A stretch of DNA of 64,000 nucleotides from positions 36,871,679 to 36,935,678 of the forward strand of contig JADWOT020000001.1 of the NCBI GenBank assembly GCA_036345935.2, read 5' to 3'. The DNA is from Taenia hydatigena (lineage: Eukaryota; Platyhelminthes; Cestoda; Cyclophyllidea; Taeniidae). Below, piece after piece: positions 39,560 through 52,700 of this stretch. The number at the start of each line of letters is the position of its first letter. The first letter of the stretch is position 1. The position numbers and the translations under genes were made by a program. The notes under the pieces were generated by a model. The model ran no database searches and had not been told where the DNA came from. It worked only from the letters and a program-made list of their open reading frames with translations.

Positions 39560-40760
39560 CCTTTTGTAGTTGTGCTCCTCTTTATCCCTCCATTGCGAAT
39601 ATCGAAATGAAATTGAGCTACAAAATCGAGCCTCTCTACTGGTTCTTCTCCTTCCCCGTAAAGCTAACGAAATGTTGACGAATGAAGGTCCAATGTTTGT
39701 CTTCCGCGACCAGATAGAGCTCCATGGTTTTCTCGGTTTGGAAAACTACTATTGGCGTTTCGTTAAAGGCTTTGCCAAGATCGCCAGTCCCCAGCACAAG
39801 CTAACCGAGAAGCAGGCGAAAAGAATTTCAAGTAAGAGAACGAGCATGACAAAGCCTTCAAAGAACTGAAGAGAGCCCTGTGCTCTGCTCCGATTATGGG
39901 CCTTACCAAATTTCAAAAACAGCGCACCACATTCTGTACTAGGCACGGACGCCAGTGGCATAGCCGTGGGTGGTGTACTTTCACAAAGAAACGAAAAAGG
40001 CAGAAACGTCATCGCTTACGCTAGTGTCAGACTAAACAAAAAAATGAGACAGAAGACAGAAAGCCGTCTCTTCACTGAACTCTGTAAGACCTTCTGAATC
40101 GCAAGGCCGCACACGAAGCCTGGGCATTCGCAGGGTAACGGACGGGTGGGGCTACTAAAGGCTTTTACCAAAGGCTCATGGCTTAAAGATTGGAATTTAA
40201 GCCTAAGACGTGCTCTTCTCGCGTAAAGGCTAAAGTCCACGCATAAACTGGCGATTCCTCGTTCAAGATGCGCACGGGCCGCGAAGTGAAAGTCCCCTCC
40301 GATATCTTCCCACCGATCAAGGAAGTGGCAACCGACAGTGGCCCGGAGTACGTACTACGTCCACAAGAATGGGTAAGGAAGACGACTAATTTTGCCCGCG
40401 ACAAGCGCGGTCGGCCCGACGTCTACCGCGAAGGAGATTTCGTCCAAATATACAGGTTGATTCCTCCGCCCAGAACGAATCGCAAATTTTGCCGCTCTTG
40501 GAGCAGCAACCCCTTCCGTGAAGTAAAAATTCTCTCCCCCACGAACCACCTCGTCCGTAATGCAGACGTCCGTGCCCAGTCAATAACCGCCCATTAAAAT
40601 AAGATTCGGCCTTACAAGGGTACCCCACCGGTCGGTCACGAGGATGAAGTCTACGCAGTTGTTGGAGAAAGAACACCCCGACGGCATAATTAAAGCGAGC
40701 CAACGAGAGTAGCACCGAGGACGACTCTCAAAAGACAAGGGGACTGTGTAATACTTGTGT
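39560..40760 (+). pseudogene. Internally deleted Ty3/gypsy pol with 3' end
   Basis: On the plus strand 39700-39830 encodes the RT thumb/RNase H junction (FLGLENYYWRFVKGFAKIAS, then a HKLTEK word). 39860-40030 continues in shifted frames with RNase H words (LKRALCSAPIMGL; TDASGIAVGG; VIAYA). After a large deletion, 40268-40620 carries the integrase C-terminal region (GREVKVPSDIFPP; PPPRTNRKF; LSPTNHLVRNA; KIRPYKG). It is followed by a purine-rich tract and TGTAATACTTGTG at 40747, which begins like the LTR of the mini-element at 13053-13912. It has frameshifts and a stop at the RNase H/integrase junction, so it is a relic, but one of the better preserved retroelements here. Confidence 0.7.
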
Positions 40761-42211
40761 TCTTTAAATGTGCTTTGTAGGTTAGAGGCGAAAGGGAAAT
40801 TTTGATTTGGTCGTGGACCAACGTCGTCGTCGCACAGAGCCCGAGACCCCATGTCTTAGATGCTTCGACCTCGTCACCCCATATCTTCCTTTTGCTTATA
40901 ATAAAGATGCATAGAAAACCATCTACACTAATGTCGCTTTGGTTGCATAGAAATCAAAGAACTGGCAAAGCTTGCTCGTTCGCTGATGCAAGAAGCTGAT
41001 TAACGGGAAGCTTTTGCAATGAGCTATACATTACGTTTCTTGGATTATTACCGATCTCGGTTACAGGTACTCAATTGACAATTTTGCCGAGTGCATAATT
41101 CCTAAACTATGCGAGAAGTCCTATAACTTTCTGTCACCAAATTGCAAATATTCCGCCTAAATAATGGGTCTTCATTTGACGTCAAAGAAAATTCCAAAAC
41201 GACAAAATTGTAAATAGTGGTATAAGTTTCTAATTTATTCATTCCTAATTGCGGATTCTACATTATCTTGTGCTGAATAAAATGCTTTATTTATGCATGT
41301 TTTTCTTTTCGAACCAAAATATGCATGATTACGCTTAAAAATCTTGTTACCTCTTCGCAAATAAACTGTAAATAATTTAGCGTTGAGTCGACCTCCATGT
41401 CAGATGATCGCTTGCTTTAGGATGCGCATTGATAATGGCTGCATCGTGACTAGAGTGAATTTACTCTATCGAAAAAATTACAATAAAAACTTTTTTTATC
41501 CCTTGTGGATTATTTAATTTATCAGTTTCAAGGTCATCGGTGCGTTTATGTGTCATGTCTGCCGGTATGGTTTGTTACTCGTTGAGTATAATAACACTTG
41601 GGCTTTGTTTAAAAATGGGAGAAAGTGCAAGACTCGTTGCTTTACTTAGTTTCAATGGTGGTCTGGAGTCGACGATCGATGTAAATTTATCTGTTTCTGG
41701 TGGTGTATATGACAAACTTGGAAAATATCTGAAGGGGACCAAATTTGGAATGTAACTTTTCTGTTGTTCTGTACTTTGCTTAGGCAAGAGCAGATCCTAT
41801 TTCGTGACTTTCCATGGCGTCTTTTTGCGTTAACGGTTTCATTGTGCGTGGTTAAGGCGTCTTTTCGTGATTACATTGGTAAAAGTCGTACGACTCAAGT
41901 TGTTCTACTATCCATTTTAGTAGAATTTATCCCCCCAGGAAATTGTGCGGGTACTGCTGTTGCTTCTTCTAAAAGTGTATTTGAGTAGGCTCTTCCCCAT
42001 CGATGAACTGAATCGCATCTCCTGCAACCCCAGCATTCGCGATTTGAATAAACACAAGTCGAAGTAGTAAAGGTTCTCCTACGAATGAGACGTTGATGTG
42101 TACCCCGCGTCACCGTTAGACTGGATGTCAATCCGCTGTTTTTGATTGGTAAGGTTGTCGCTGAAAATCACCATGGCTGAGGTTTCTTTGTACTTTGTTC
42201 TGCTTTCACAG

Positions 42212-42436
42212 GTGCGGAGGTATTATTTGGTTCGAGGTCTTTTGGCTCAGGTGATAGGTGAGCTAAAACTCCGAAGCCTGCCACTGAAAACGGAGACGAA
42301 TGCACACTTAACGCAGCATGCCAGCCTCATGCTCTCAGAGTTTGCAAAGGACATGCGTATCGCTGAGACTATCGATGCTGTGTATTTTGGTGATCGCCGT
42401 CCGCTGGTGAGGCTTCGGTGCAGTGTGGTGCGGTGA
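42212..42436 (+). other. Possible orphan exon
   Basis: A polypyrimidine tract and CACAG just before 42212 look like a splice acceptor, and the frame then runs open for about 73 codons to a stop at 42434-42436. The translated peptide has a credible soluble composition but matches no family I recognise. No partner exon was found. Confidence 0.2.
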
Positions 42437-42719
42437 TTCCCGTGTTAATGACGTCGTAGAGAGCGGGAGTTGAGAGCGTTGATAAATGGAGGGAGGAACT
42501 CGCCAGATTGTACGTGTGCATAATCAAGCATAAGTCTATTCGCATTGCATTATATGGTGTATTTTCAATTTATCTAGTTTGATGAGGTGTATCTTCTCGT
42601 CGTTAGGTGTAGTCTTTTGTATTTGCAGCAGATATTGTCAATTGGATAGAAAGTACGCTTATGTAGCTTAAAGCCAACTGTTAAAGCCACTTTTTGCTTT
42701 CCCATTTATTGTGTAGTCC

Positions 42720-43080
42720 ACTTGTTTGTGTAGATCTTGAGCGAGCGTTCATGCCAATTCCACTGCCGCTATTGTGTGTTTAGGTGTCTTCATCCATCAC
42801 TGGTAAGCATTCCACTTTGGCTCATCTGATGTTTGTGTCCATTGGCATCTAAGCTTGCCACTGACTGAATTTACCCATTTTGTAGTTGACTGTGTCACTT
42901 GTTCCGTTTTTTTATTAACCATGTATGTGCACAGTCTTTAATAGTTATGAGTGGAATAAATTGTTAGGGTGTTAGTTTTAATGTATGCTGGAGCTACTGT
43001 CAACCGATTAAGTGTGCTTGATGTTGATAAGTATGATGCAGCAATCTGCGTTGACTCGTGTGACTATCTGCAGTAGAGTA
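42720..43080 (-). repeat. Diverged third copy of the repeat at the arm ends
   Basis: 42739-42860 matches 55390-55520 of the right arm in the same orientation: a shared GTGTAGATCTTGAGC stretch, then TTCATCCA/TTCATTCA...CACTGGT and TATTGGCATC-like words. Weaker similarity continues to about 43080 (TTGTTAGGGTG...AGCTACTG against TTGTTAAGGCG...AGCTGCTG). It is far more diverged than the two arms are from each other, so it is an older dispersed repeat. Confidence 0.45.
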
Positions 43081-43099
43081 CAATTTCTGCCTCCAAATA

Positions 43100-46000
43100 G
43101 GCGTTCTTCTTTCTACGTCATACCATATTTGATGTGCTATGCACCGGTACATCAAATAAGCATGTTTTAGCAAATACACTTGTGATTAGAAAGGCTACCA
43201 CTGTTTTACTCATTTTTGCTGTTTTTTGAGTTGGAAGAAAGCGTTCTTTTTCCCCACACTTATGGGATTTTGGTTCCAGTCCAATTTCATGAAGTCTTTA
43301 GGCAATTTCGCTGGTTCTTTCGGCTGATGTTACTGTGTTTATAGAGGTGGTAACAGAGGGGGCACAAAGGACACTAATGTGTGTGAATCTGACATTGACT
43401 AGTGTTTCTGTCAAAACTATTGAACTTAGTACACTCGTTGTCAGCATAAGAAGCTTCTCGGAACGATTGCCTTCGAGGCACTCATAAATGAGGTGTTTAG
43501 TGAAGATGTAGTATTGTAGTGACTACCTTGGAGGCAACACACTGTCATAATGCCGTTATGATGCAGTAGACCCTGCGTGGTCTCCGACCTTCCTTTATCC
43601 GTAGTTGTAATCAGTCTTGACTGTATTATTTTTATGCTATGGGGTTAATGGTTGATTGACGGGTCGTAGAGATATAGACAAGGTGTGGGTTTGACGTCGT
43701 CCACACTTTAACGCACTGGCAAGCGTTATGACCCGTTTGTTTATTTACACTTCGCTTACCTGTTTATGTGGCTATTTGGCTAGTGGGGGTTTGGGTAGAT
43801 GAACAGGTAAAGGTAGGGAGATCTGGTTCTTTTTCTGTCCGTGGACCTACCTGCCTGGTCATCGATTTCTCCATCTACTAGTCGACTTGATTATCTCTTT
43901 TTCTAACTGTCGAACCAACTACCTCCATACCTCTTTTCTTCACTTCAACAGCAGTGTAAAATGTTGTGTTGGATCATTTGCGCTGCCCTGTTTAGCGTGT
44001 GCAGGCTTGTCGAGGTTTCTAATTCGTCTTAGCGCCTGGCTTTTGGAGATACTAAGACTGGCACCTCTCCCCATTACTCTCTCTGTGGCGAGTGTTTCCG
44101 ATCAGTATTGCTTCGTCATGATTTCGCCATTACTGCTAAGAAAGTCTAGGTGGGGGGTTGCCTCAACTCTGTTTAGGTTATCGACCAGACAATAAATGGA
44201 TAAAGACTTCATTGGAGGTGTCTCCACCGCCTTAGCACTTAAGCGGTTGTTGCGGTTAGTGGGCCCGAAACTGACGACTAGAAAGCGGAGGTTGCCAGGG
44301 TATGAGTCTCCGTGTCTGGGATTTCAGCTACGGGTAAATGGGGTAATTGATTGATCTCGGCCTTCGAGTGGTTAGCAGTGCACTTGGAGTACCTCTCTGC
44401 TTAACATGAATCAATCGAACGGAATGGGATTAAACTGGAATTTCTAGAAAATCGATTAAAGGTGTTTTTCTGGGATTGGGGACATCTCAAGGGCAAACCT
44501 CTCACCATATTTGTTACGCAGCGTCTGGAGGTATGGTGTGAGATAACGCAGTGTGTCGTTTAGATGCAGATCGTTTAGATGGGTACTTTTGTTATGACGA
44601 TGAACTACGCGGAGATGGTTGCATTATTTCGGGGCAGCTTCTACATGTCTTAGTAATGGTGAGAGTGTATGGTCGCTGAAGCTCTTAAAAGCGTAGACTA
44701 ACGCGCCCGCATAAGCTGTGAAGAGGGAGGTGGTTTTTTCTATCAACAGGCGGTGGGAAATAAGCTTGAAAGACCACCAATTCGGCCCTCGCTTCCTTAG
44801 CTTACGTCGGAGAAGGCGCTATGGTGACTGACAGACTATCTAATTTGTGATAGGAAGTAGCTTTTGTTATGCCCTCAACTCATTGCTCACTCCACCCTCC
44901 TGGAGCCTGCATCACACTGCCACTATAAGACTATGCTTGGGTCGGGTGAGGGTATGCTGGCGGACGGAATTGTTTTCGATTAATTGATCCCTTGTTGAAG
45001 GCCAAACAGGTAATGCTAGGGTCTTTCTTCTGGATGTTATGCGACTCCAACTCAAGCAGGGAAAATTTTTTTCACGCCAATGATTGATTTCGCTTGGAGG
45101 AGTCTCAGCTAGTGTCGCTTTTTTATTATTGCTTTAAAAAGGTTACTAAAAACGTAACTTCACTTCGCCTAGAACGCTCCAATGCACTATCTCAACATGG
45201 ACATCCAATTTTCGGCCAATCCCTTTAACAGGCTGTAATCGGAGGACGGGTCAACTGGCGGCGGGCATAATAAACTATCTGCATAAATTTCCACTGAAGA
45301 AGCGGCTAGAGATATTCGAGGACTATCGGGGGCACCTGCCCAATCAGATGGAGCGTAGTTTTCACCTCCTGTCCGACAGTGGTACGACTCCCTTGCTGAT
45401 CATCGGGAGATCTGGCGCCTAAAAGGCTTTTTTGGTGATTCCATCACAACTTAAAATACCAATCCTTATGATTCCGATAAAATTATGAAATGTGCTTGTG
45501 AAAATTAACTGTGTGAATATTTCGTCCATCCTCTTTCTTTTCCTTTTTTGTCTGGTTGACATGATGCAAAGAGGGATTTTCGTCTTTAGCATGTTCACTC
45601 AATTCAGAGTAACTTTGATGGGTCTGGTAGTTGGCGAAGTTAGCTGCGGCGCCTCAACTGGGTACCATCTGTGCTATGAAATGTTTGTCTTCGAAAAGGA
45701 GCAATCGGAAGGCAGTGGGCTTGAATTGTTCAGCCATCGCCATTATGTGCAAAAGTGGAAAAACCCTCCACTATCATTTAGGCTTTGTCTGCAAATGGGT
45801 CTTCCTTGAAGGACGTGAGTGTTGTCCTACTAAAAGCGTGTAATTCTGTTGCAGACACGGAATGCTTGGTGAGGAAGTAATTTCCAGAACAAAAGGAAAC
45901 CTGACAATTGCGTAAGTGTCTACCTTTGTGTTGTTTTCTACTCATCTTGACTTCCTTGTTGCATTATCACCGAAAAGTTTTTGTGGTTTTTGACACAAGG

Positions 46001-46700
46001 AGAGGTGCATTGCACTGAAATGGACTCCTCATTCTTGATGGTACTGATGGACTTTGTGCCAAGAAAAACTTTCAGCAATGCCTAAGCTGAGTGGGAAAAC
46101 AGTGTTTTCACCCACATATCACCTCTAAAAGGAAATGCATGGAAACCGCTGAGTAACTGGGTGTCGCGTAAACTCACGGATGAGAAAAGGCTGTCAACCC
46201 ATTCTTATTCAATTCTACCACGCATATTGTGAACCGCGTCGCTAGTAGATTCTTCGACTAAACGATTTGTTTGGATGTGTTTTTTTATTTGATAAGCTGT
46301 TCCCAAAAGAATTCACTCTACCATTACCCACTGCACACTTCAAAGGCATGGCATGTGGCAAGGAGAATGTGCTACCTGCTGAGGCCGAAGCGGTTGACCA
46401 GCTGGACGTAGAGTTAGGTTAGCCGCCGAACTATATGCTTTGTTCATGTGTGACGGGTTGTGCAGAGTAGACTACGGACGAAGACGCCCGAAATGAATTG
46501 CTCACTGGGGGATGGGGGTGTCAAATAATCGGGATAGCAATTTGCCTACTTGATGCGGCATAAAAGGAAGATGGAGAGGCAAAACTCCTTATTGCGAAGC
46601 GGTCAGGCAAAGCGAGGGAATCAGTGGAAAGTTTGTACTATGCAACAGCACGGCTTACGGTTTTACATCTCCTACTTTAAAATGAGCTTATGAGAACGTG
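43100..46700. other. Unassigned stretch upstream of PIG-A
   Basis: Contains the P-loop relic at 45240-45465 and otherwise only short frames. The PIG-A promoter should lie in its right end, but no core promoter element can be defended from the sequence. Confidence 0.35.
45240..45465 (+). pseudogene. P-loop NTPase relic (NACHT/AAA-like), stop in Walker A
   Basis: The frame from about 45246 reads a coherent peptide (KKRLEIFEDYRGHLPNQMER, then FHLLSD) ending in TPLLIIGRSGA, a TAA stop at 45420-45422, then KAFLV. This is the register of a P-loop G-x-x-G-x-G-K-[ST], with the stop in the last glycine position and Ala instead of Thr/Ser. The preceding motif resembles the run-up to the nucleoside-triphosphatase domain of nephrocystin-3/NACHT-WD proteins. 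No intact flanking exons were found, so this is probably a processed or decayed gene fragment. Confidence 0.35.
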
Positions 46701-46724
46701 CGCGCTTGACGAATGGAAAGTGCA

Positions 46725-46783
46725 ATGAAGGGGTACCATCCCATCTTTGTGGGCATCCTGTGTAGTCCTCTGGTGATATTTCC
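46725..46783 (+). CDS. PIGA: Tentative first coding exon of PIG-A
   Basis: The exon at 47039 begins in phase 2 and has no in-frame ATG before the conserved FYPN motif, so an upstream exon is needed. Here an ATG opens 59 nt that end in phase 2 at a perfect GTAAGT donor. The 19 encoded residues are hydrophobic and not conserved, so the choice is reasonable but unproven. Confidence 0.4.
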
Positions 46784-49700
46784 GTAAGTGATAGATACAA
46801 TATTTTCTCTGCAAACGCGTGAGAAAATGAAATGGGTGAAAACGGGGATCGTCTCTGCTAGATTTTTGGTTATCGTAACGAAGTGCTTTGCAAACTTGGA
46901 ATCAGGTTTTTGTGTTTTCTTATTTGGAAAAGATTTTAGACTGTAGAGGTGATTACTTGCACACGTAAATTTTATTCATTCTTTGATTGTTCTATCTTAC
47001 CACCTAATTCCAAATTTTCGCCTAGTTTCTCATTGTAGTCTCATATGCGACTGTTTTTACCCCAACATCGGCGGAGTGGAGAGCCACATTTACCAATTGT
47101 CCCAATGTCTACTTTCACGAGGCCATCGAGTGATAATAATTACCCATGCTTATGGTGACAAGTGTCAACGTCAAGGGGTCCGCTATATGCCCAGAGGTTT
47201 AAAGGTATGTCCCTTTCTTATCTCGTGCTTTATTATTGAATCCCTTTTGCCGATTTGGCTTTTACCAAGGGGGACGTAGTACACATAATCCATGTATTCG
47301 TTCCGACTCTGGATTGATGGTCATTTGCTTATAAAAGCATCAATATGGGAGGCTACTGGTTACATGTGATGCATTTGTCCTAGTGATTCAGCGCCAGGAA
47401 TGCTCTGCAGTAAGATCTAGTCCTTAGTCTGCAGTGCTAGTAGTCTTGTTTTTGTGAGGTGATTGAATCGCCTCCACTTCCTCTTCTGGCTACCTAACTA
47501 CAAGCCTGTAAGTTCTGTAATTTCGTGCTTTTATCGACTACACCCAGACCGTGCTAGACCAAATTGCTAGGTGAATCACACTGGTTCTCACCTGTTGTGT
47601 AAAACATTGCATGGTCGTCGTGGAGATACTTCCTAATTAATTTCTTTTCCGTTCTTCTTTTTTGGCAGGTTTACTATATCCCGTATCGTTCGTTCTACAG
47701 CCAAGTCGTTTTCATCACTGTGTTTGGCGGTCTAACAATTGTCCGTGATATTTTTATCCGTGAAAATGTGGATTTGGTTCATGGTCACTCGGTATGTGCC
47801 TGCATAGTATCGAAGTTGCTTTCTCATACACTAATCGGTGGAACTTGGCATACCCCTTTGAAAAGCTTGAGGAGTGAATGAAGTCATAGATATGCTCGAA
47901 TGAATAGATTACGTTGTTTTGAACCTCAGCATCGACCCACGGGTTAAGAACAAAGAGTGCTTGTGGATCCATTTCTGCACTGTGCTGCATTCCATCTGTT
48001 CCTCATCGGGCGTACTTCCAATGCTTAGAACTCATTCCCTATCCCCTCTACTACCCCTGGTGATGTTCCTGCAAGTGATCGATGTCACCTTTTTTAGCAA
48101 AAGTATTAGATAGTCGTGTCAATGCATGCTAAAGAGACCAGACTAGTGTGCGATTGAAGATGGACTGACGGGAAAGCTTATTGTCTCGTTGAGAAACGTT
48201 AGTCAATTACGGTGGTGGTCATTTGAAAGCTAAAAGATGTAAATTGGAAGTGTTACAAAGCTCTTTTAAACCTGGTCCACACCTTCCAAAACATAACCAT
48301 CGTATTATTGATACTTAATCAAAAAAGATCGAAGTCAATGCTTCAGAGTTCAGTTTTGACCCCTCCAAAAGTTATAAATTCATTCCAGACCATGACGCGC
48401 TGCATGTGATAAAGCTCATCCTCCTCCTGATTCTTTTTGATGATAGTGGCGGATTCTGTGGATGGCTAGATAAAATGAGTACTTCTCTGTTTCCTCCGTC
48501 AGGCCTTCTCTCCACTGGCATTGGAGTCTCTTATGCACGCCAAGGCTCTCGGCCTGCGTGCTCTCTTTACGGATCACTCGCTCTTTGGATTTGCTGACCT
48601 CTCATCCATCCTCGCCAACCGTGCACTCTTTATGTTCTTAAACGTGGTGGACAACTTCATATGCGTCTCTCATGTGGCCAAGGAGAACACTGTTCTGCGT
48701 GGTGGCATGGAACCGGAACGCGTCTACGTCATTCCCAACGCTATTGATCCTTGCGCTTTCACTCCTGACCCTGCCTGCCGTGATCCAGATAATAGTAAGC
48801 AGAGTAGCCGATTACATTGCTCCAAATGGCGCATCTGGGCTGCCGTTTGGTTAAATTGAACTTCATACCAACTTCCTCATTCGAGGAGAGAAGGATGGTA
48901 TTCGAGCATTCAACCTCAACCACCTGACACCACACTGCACTAGGTGGTTTTGGAAGAGGTTAAAGCTGAATTTACTAGTGAAATTTCTATTTGCTTTTAA
49001 CAAGCAGGGAGATTTCACTCACCACCTTAAACCGAATTTAGCTTGCAATCAAAAGCGATCCAGTTGATTAAAAGGCACATTAGTGTGGCACTGCTTATTC
49101 CGAAGCCGAATTTGATTTAAATAAAAAAATTGGTGCCTTTCCCATTGGTACTAGAAATGCCCATCTAATTGATTACATAGAGCAGAAAGTAATGTCATGT
49201 GAAAGTTAACTTAGGGTTAGTTTAGACAAATGGTTAGTGCATCAGCTTTGAAATTGTCTTTTTGAATCAAACGATTTTTTAACAACCGTTCTCATTGCTC
49301 CCTAATATCAGACGACGAAAAGGTCGTACGGCTTTTTGGAACATCTCCTTGGAATGAGTGCTTGAAATCGATGGTTATTTTTCAAATGCGTACGATATTT
49401 TTCTTTCTCATGTGTACTTATTATGGCGTATGATTATACGCTTGTCGTTTTACGAGGCGAGAAGGTGCAGTATGCGGGAGAGGAACATGCCCTTAGGAAG
49501 GAGACTTTTGCATCACATTGAGAAAGGTCTATTCCTCAATCACGGCAGCTTCAATGACCGCAAAAGGAAATTGTTAAGCCAATGGGTGTCACGTGGCACC
49601 CAAACTTAAGTTACGAGAATGCACAAAAAATTGTTACGAGAGATGGCTTTCGTGCTGCGCTGGTCAGTGAGAAAACATGCACGTCATTGGGTACCCTCAA

Positions 49701-52700
49701 CCGATCCATTTAGAATACACTTCTCAGGCTTCTCTACCATGAACCTTTGCATATGCATATGTGTACTTGTAGTGAGTTGCGAACAAGGTGCTTATTTGCG
49801 GAAGATCGAACACCTTGAACTGTCAACTATCCTCCCGATAGTTTACTGTGCGGCACGATACGATCTGTATGTGTACAACAAGAACTTTGTCTTACAAAAA
49901 TCTCAGGACCAGTGGACCGGTGAATGGAAGAAGGGCCCCTTCTTGTTGTCGCAAGACAGCTTAATCGAGCACAAAGCCTGTTCCCAAAAGGGTCTCAAAC
50001 CGTCTCGCCGTTAGCCTTCTCAAGGAAATTTTCTTTAAGACATTTTGCGAAGTGCTGTTCCTTACTCACTATTGATACCAGCGTTCGATAATCGCATAAC
50101 GACATGTGTAATTAAACAGATGAGTGGGAACCAACGATGAGGTGAAATAGATGACTGGGGCTTTATAGATAAATTGTATCGTTTTGACGCTTTATTTTTG
50201 CATAACTTCCAACTCCTAGTGTCCTATCAGTGTAAAATCATGCCTAAGTTGGCAACGTTTTAAATCGACTTCTGTCTTCGTTATGGACTGGTGTTTATGT
50301 AATGTGAACTTGGGTCTTGTCCAGATCCCAGCCGAAGTAGTCAACGACAATCCGACTTTTGTGAATGTACGCACGTGTGTGCCTTCTGTCTGGGGAATGA
50401 TCTTGACCTCGACGCAATTATTACTGCATACAGATTTTGTCTCAATCCTATATTACTCAGTAAGTCGAACTTAGCAGGAGCGTAAATTGGAGGGCATTTT
50501 GGAATTTCGAGGTCATTCATATTCCACAGGAAACTCTAAAACATTAAAATAGGTCTACTTTCCTGGGGTTGTGGATATCTTCAGCAGCTTCCATTTGGTG
50601 AACCACTTTTGACTCCCCCCCCCCTTTGCTTTTAGTCACCGTTGTCGTCGTAAGCCGCTTGGTTTACAGAAAAGGGGCCGATTTATTGGCTGCCATAATT
50701 CCACCATTGTGCTCCACCTTTCCTAATCTTCGATTTATTATTGGTAAGTTCTGACAATAGTTATGAAACTCTTTCGACGGATCTGCAGCTAACATTATTA
50801 CCAAATCGACTTGCTTCATAATTTGAGGTTCTTGAAATGCTCGCCGTTATGGCGTATTTACTTGTTTTATGGTTGAATGGAAATATGAATTCTGGGTTAA
50901 GGATAGAACAAATTGAATGAATTGGTGGAAGGGCTATCGTTATCTTTGCACGGTGTTTCGTTTAGGTGGTGACGGTCCAAAGCGACTAGCATTGGAGGAG
51001 ATGCGGGAGCGACACAATTTGCACTTCCGTGTGGAGATGCTGGGCGCTTTGCCAAACCATAAAGTTCGCGATGTGAGCGACCTACTCCATGAACCTAATC
51101 GTCCCTCTCGTCAGGTCGCTTATTTACTGCCACTTTACTTCACAGGTTCTTGTTCGCGGTGATATCTTCCTGAATGTCTCTCTCACAGAGTCCTTTTGCA
51201 TTGCTATTGTGGAGGCTGCAAGCTGTGGGTAGGTCCTTTGTTCGATAATTAGCTCCTCATCTACCTTAGGCTCCTCGTAGTGAGCACGAAAGTGGGTGGC
51301 GTGCCTGAGGTGCTGCCTCCACACATGATCCGATTGTCGTCGGTCAGTGCCTCAGGGTTAGCTTCCACGCTGGCCAATGCGATTGAGGAGATTCGTCAGC
51401 AGCGCCTTCAATGGTCACAGGAGACCTCCCTAACTCGGTCGGTATCTATTGAGTCTCAGGTACATTCGTTTTAGATCATGGCCTTACCACTTACATTTGG
51501 TCAAATCTTCCCCCATTTACCGTTGTGATTGGTACCGTTCCCAATGCGGGTAGTAGAACATGTGCCATGTTTAATCGCTGCATTTAATTCTTGTGTTGGA
51601 TTTTCTCCAAAAGATATTGAATTTGCAAGCAAGCACACTTGTCCTAGTGCACCCCCGATTCTGCTGCAATTTTGTTTTCCGGCTGTCCGGTCACTCTCGT
51701 ACAGCATCTTGTGAATATCCAATGCCTGCGTCAAGAAGAGGCCAGAATAATTGCTTTGAGACACCTGCTTAAGGAATTTAGTTTGCTGAGGATGAAGACG
51801 AAGTGGTGTGAGGCTTTTCTAGGCTCTCATAGTACCAACTTGCCCCTTCTGCAGATTCATTTGTCCAGATTGAATATCTTTCCTCCACTACAACGAGTCA
51901 TTTCACTTAAGCATAAGTCCTTCTTGAAGAACTGGACGGGGTTGCTTAAATCTCACCCCACTGCCATCGACTTAGCTTCCGAGTGGCCGTTGAAGACGTT
52001 TGTATTTCTACAGAAGGATCTGTAGAAATACAAACATTTTCGCAGAGGCCAAATCATGGCCTTTGCAGTGTTATCTCAAAGTACTTTTGAATGCATGCGC
52101 AAGTGAGTGTATGCCTGTAGAGATGTTGGCTGAAGAGACAAGTGATTGTACAAAGATCGTATCGTGACGGGTTGAATAAATATGTTCTTTGATCACTAGA
52201 GTGATGCCGTGTTTCACTGCCAATCAATTCGTCGGTCGAGAAGTGCTTCCACAAAGAGGAAAAAGGCGAAGGAAGCGAGTGACAGTGGCTCATCAATTGG
52301 CTTAGGTGGCTCCCGCATCCAGCGTAACCAGTCACTCTCCTGGCCTCCCGTCTCCGCCGTTAAGATGGCATGGCAACATCATCATCAGATCCGCCAATTC
52401 TACACCTGGAATGATGTCGCCCGACGCACTGAAATCGCCTATCATGCGGCCATGTCACGACCGCGTATCACTCCCAAAGACGCTATCATTGCGTGGGTCA
52501 CTCTTTTTCTGCTCCAATTGGGCACTTGATTCCATTTCAGACATCATCGAGTTTATTCGTCCTTTCACCCTCGCCCAAGGCATTTCTAACGCGGCCTTGT
52601 GCTTTTAGAGCTTATCAAAGACTGGGTCCAGTGTGTGGAATTATAATGGCAATCGGATGGATGATCGAATGGCTTTTAATCATTCTCTTGGAGTGGTTCA

